The notes under the pieces were generated by a model, which saw only the letters and a list, made by a program, of their open reading frames with translations, was not told where the DNA came from and ran no database searches. The position numbers were made by a program, and so were the translations under genes. From Phocaeicola sartorii JCM 17136 = DSM 21941 (lineage in GTDB: Bacteria; Bacteroidota; Bacteroidia; Bacteroidales; Bacteroidaceae), in the NCBI RefSeq assembly GCF_000614185.1, contig NZ_BAKM01000023.1:1-64000 (forward strand): a stretch of 64,000 nucleotides of DNA. Direction: 5' to 3'. Below, in pieces: positions 61,358-64,000 of the stretch. The first letter of the stretch is position 1. Each line of letters begins with the position of its first letter.

Positions 61358-63744
61358 ATGGTAAGAAGACAGTTACAAAGGATCAGTTTAGGCTCTCTTT
61401 TTTTTATAATCGGAGCGATATCTATCTTTGCACAACCTAAGACAATGGTATCCGGTAAAGTGATATCCAAAGAAAAACAGGAAGTCGTAGATTTTGCAAC
61501 CGTATATTTGAAGGGTACAACTTATGGCTGTACAACGAATGAAGAAGGTATCTATCATCTCCATGCACCGGCAGGGAAATACACACTGGTTGTTTCGGCT
61601 ATAGGATATAAGACTATAGAAAAGCCCGTAACTTTGGTTCATGGAGAAAGGATTAAGATGAATGTAATGATTGCCCCGTCGGTGACTGAGTTGGATGAAG
61701 TGGTAGTGGTATCTAACGGGGTTTCCCGTGTGAAACGTTCCGCATTCAATGCGATAGCTGTAGATACAAAAGAGTTCCAGAATTCTACCAAGAATCTGAG
61801 TGATGCTTTGGCTAAAGCTCCGGGAATGAAACTCCGTGAGTCGGGTGGGGTAGGTTCGGATATGCAATTGATGTTGGATGGTTTCAGTGGCAAACATGTG
61901 AAGATATTTATCGACGGTGTACCTCAGGAGGGAGTAGGGAGCTCTTTTGGCTTAAATAATATCCCTGTGAATTTTGCAGATAGGATTGAAGTATATAAAG
62001 GGGTGGTTCCTGTAGGATTTGGCACGGATGCTATAGGTGGTGTTATCAATATTGTAACCAATAAGAAGAAACGTAATTGGTTTTTGGATGGCTCCTATTC
62101 ATACGGGTCGTTCCATACGCATAAATCGTATGTGAATTTTGGACAGACTTTCAAAAACGGCTTTACATACGAAATAAATGCTTTCCAAAACTATTCGGAT
62201 AATGATTATCAGGTGGACGCACCGGTAGAGGACTTTGAAACCGGAAGAATTGATAAAGATAAAAAGGTACGTGTGAAGCGCTTTAATGATACCTATCATA
62301 ATGAGGCGGTTATAGGTAAGATTGGCATGGTGGATAAGAAATGGGCAGACAGATTGATGTTGGGCTTTACTTATTCACATATGTATAAGGAGATACAGAC
62401 CGGAGTACGCCAGGAAATAGTCTATGGGGAAAAACATCGTAAAGTACATTCGTTGATGCCGTCATTGGAGTATAATAGGCGTGGCTTATTCATCAAAGGT
62501 CTGGATGTGGCATTGACTGCCAATTATAATAAAAATGCAACGACAAATATAGATACAGCTTCCTATAAGTACAATTGGTTGGGTGATAGGAAATTAATGA
62601 ACTCACCCGGTGAACAATCCAACCAATATTCACGGGCGGATAATAACAATTGGAATGGAACATTAACCGTTCATTACCGTCTGGCGAAAATACACATGCT
62701 GACCTTTAATCATGTGTTGAATACTTTCCGCCGTTCTAATACTTCTTTATTGGCTAAGGTGGAATCGGAGGATGCCATCGCTAAAGAAACCCATAAGAAT
62801 ATCTCCGGATTGTCCTATCGGTTGATGCCGTCTGATCATTGGAACCTCTCAGTGTTTGGGAAATATTATCGTTTGTATGTGGCAGGTCCTATGGCTACGA
62901 CTACGAATCAAGATGATTATGTCCGTACTACCCGAAACATGAATTCCATAGGGTATGGAGCTGCGGGAACTTATTTCATTCTACCCGGTTTGCAGGCGAA
63001 ATTGTCCTACGAAAAAGCATATCGTCTGCCTACTATTGAAGAAATGTTTGGAGATGAGGATTTGGAAATGGGAGATATCAGTATAAAACCGGAGAGTAGT
63101 GATAATTTGAATTTTAATTTGAGCTATAACAGGACATTTGGCAGGCATTCTGTATATATGGAAGGTGGAGTGATTTATCGGAATACGAAAGATTATATTC
63201 AGCGTAATATTGCGGATTTGAGTGGTGGTAAATATGCTGCGAAATATATTAATTACGGTAAAGTATTGACGAAAGGATATACTGTTTCTGCTCGTTACGG
63301 TTTTGGCAATTGGGTGAGTGTAGGAGGTAATTTTACCAAAATGGATGTACGCGACAATATGAAAACATCTATTTCCAGCAGTGCGGAAAATCTGGCTTAT
63401 AAAGAACGGATGCCGAATCTGCCTATATGTTTGCTGATTCGGATGTTACTTTTTATTGGCGGGATTTAGGAAGGAAAGGCAATAGGTTGACAGTATCTTA
63501 TGATAATCAATATCTGCATAGCTTTACTTATTATTCTTCCCGAATAGGTTCGAATAAGGGGGACTATGTGGTACCGAGTCAATTCTCACACAATCTCTCT
63601 CTTTCTTATAGTTTGCAAAAAGGGCGGTATAACGTATCACTGGAATGCCGTAACTTCACAGACGAGAAACTGTATGATAATTTTAGTCTCCAGAAGGCAG
63701 GCCGGGCTTTTTATGGCAAGCTGCGTGTTTGTTTCGGCGATTAA
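61358..63744 (+). CDS. TonB-dependent receptor of the non-SusC (FepA/CirA-like) type (one apparent frameshift near 63423)
   Basis: Outer-membrane receptor for a small ligand such as a siderophore, haem or metal complex. Signal peptide (ending IFAQP), carboxypeptidase-regulatory-like domain (about 30-105, MVSGKVISKEKQEVVDFATV), TonB box VTELDEVVVVSNGVSRVKRS, plug (LMLDGFSGKHVKIFIDGVPQ, VPVGFGTDAIGGVINIVTNK) and barrel with VGKRLPTIEEMF-like YRLPTIEEMFGDEDLEMGD. The frame stops at 63469; one base restored gives YMFADSDVTFYWRDLGRKGN to the end at 63744, which finishes KLRVCFGD. Joined length about 795 residues. No SusD partner follows, unlike the three SusC genes. Confidence 0.91.
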
Positions 63745-63780
63745 AAAAGAACTTGTGACGGTTTTTATAAGAACATACCT

Positions 63781-63960
63781 CCCTTCAGCCTGCTTTGTCT
63801 ATTAATCAGTGATGCTGATTAGTCGATCACTGCCACTGATCCACGAATTACTGTCACTGAATGGCTGGTTGCTGGCACAGAATTGGAGCGTCAGCGGTAT
63901 AATTAGGAGTTATCTAGTAGCTGCTGAAGGATTAGAAAAAAGGAGTTTATAATTAATTGA
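63781..63960. repeat. Palindrome-rich noncoding stretch related to the 19.3-20.0 kb element
   Basis: Contains CAGTGAT (63807-63813) with ATCACTG (63826-63832), CACTGAT (63834-63840), TCACTGA (63854-63860), a left CCTTCAG (63782) and a right CTGAAGGATT (63924-63933). The same two sequence themes (TCACT half-sites and CTGAAGGATT) make up the larger element. The copy is irregular and has no long inverted ends. It may be a decayed relative. Confidence 0.4.
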
Positions 63961-63986
63961 ATTTTAAATTAACAGGAAGAATAAAA

Positions 63987-64000
63987 ATGAAGAAAGATTT
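63987..64000 (+). CDS. Start of a gene running off the window
   Basis: ATG at 63987 opens a frame (Met-Lys-Lys-Asp) at the last bases of the window, consistent with a signal peptide of a partner to the upstream TonB receptor. Nothing more can be said. Confidence 0.35.

Overview
The window is chromosomal DNA of a gut-type Bacteroidales bacterium, most likely Bacteroides or Phocaeicola. The P. vulgatus/dorei group is my guess and was not tested. The evidence is three SusC/SusD pairs, a hybrid two-component (HTCS) regulator, the -7 element TAnnTTTG in front of several genes, few recognisable Shine-Dalgarno sites, and Bacteroidota-specific families (DUF6242, DUF4488, M60-like peptidase lipoproteins).

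Layout. (1) 0-0.3 kb: the coiled-coil tail of an Rpn/PD-(D/E)XK-type protein. (2) 0.75-11.5 kb: a uptake locus with a FecR anti-sigma factor, an STN-containing SusC, a SusD, a discoidin-like surface lipoprotein and an M60-like metallopeptidase lipoprotein. The set suggests use of host glycoprotein; no ECF sigma gene is visible next to fecR. (3) 11.7-34.8 kb: mostly housekeeping genes: a DUF4488 protein, a TPR/OmpA-like lipoprotein, xerD, aroQ, pyruvate kinase, an O-methyltransferase, rbfA, a LolC/E-type permease, a pyridoxamine kinase, murI, two ompH/skp genes, bamA, uppS, a DUF6242 lipoprotein, ribD, prmC, recX, a comF-like gene, pyrE, an SRPBCC protein, argH and an aldo/keto reductase. (4) 34.8-35.1 kb: a tRNA-Gly/tRNA-Leu unit. 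(5) 35.4-63.7 kb: a polysaccharide-utilisation region in two blocks. Block A has an HTCS, a GH28, an esterase and SusC/SusD. Block B has a propeller/AraC regulator without kinase or receiver, SusC/SusD, GH115 and GH2. A stand-alone TonB-dependent receptor follows. The enzymes point to an acidic plant cell-wall polysaccharide such as a pectin or a glucuronic-acid-decorated glycan.

About 22 apparent frameshifts interrupt 14 genes, including the normally essential bamA and the core genes pyk, ribD and lolE-like. All but one behave as the loss of a single base, and several sit in short homopolymers. Base-call deletions explain this better than mass pseudogenisation, so the interrupted genes are annotated here as single genes with the junctions marked.

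The least conventional signals are: a regulator (47.6-50.5 kb) in which an HTCS appears to have lost its kinase and receiver, leaving an H-box stub fused to the AraC part; a 652-bp noncoding element (19.34-19.99 kb) with perfect 59-bp inverted ends that encloses four 12-bp palindromes spaced exactly 22 bp apart, with a possible smaller relative at 63.8 kb; and a hairpin whose loop can pair downstream (47.35-47.42 kb).
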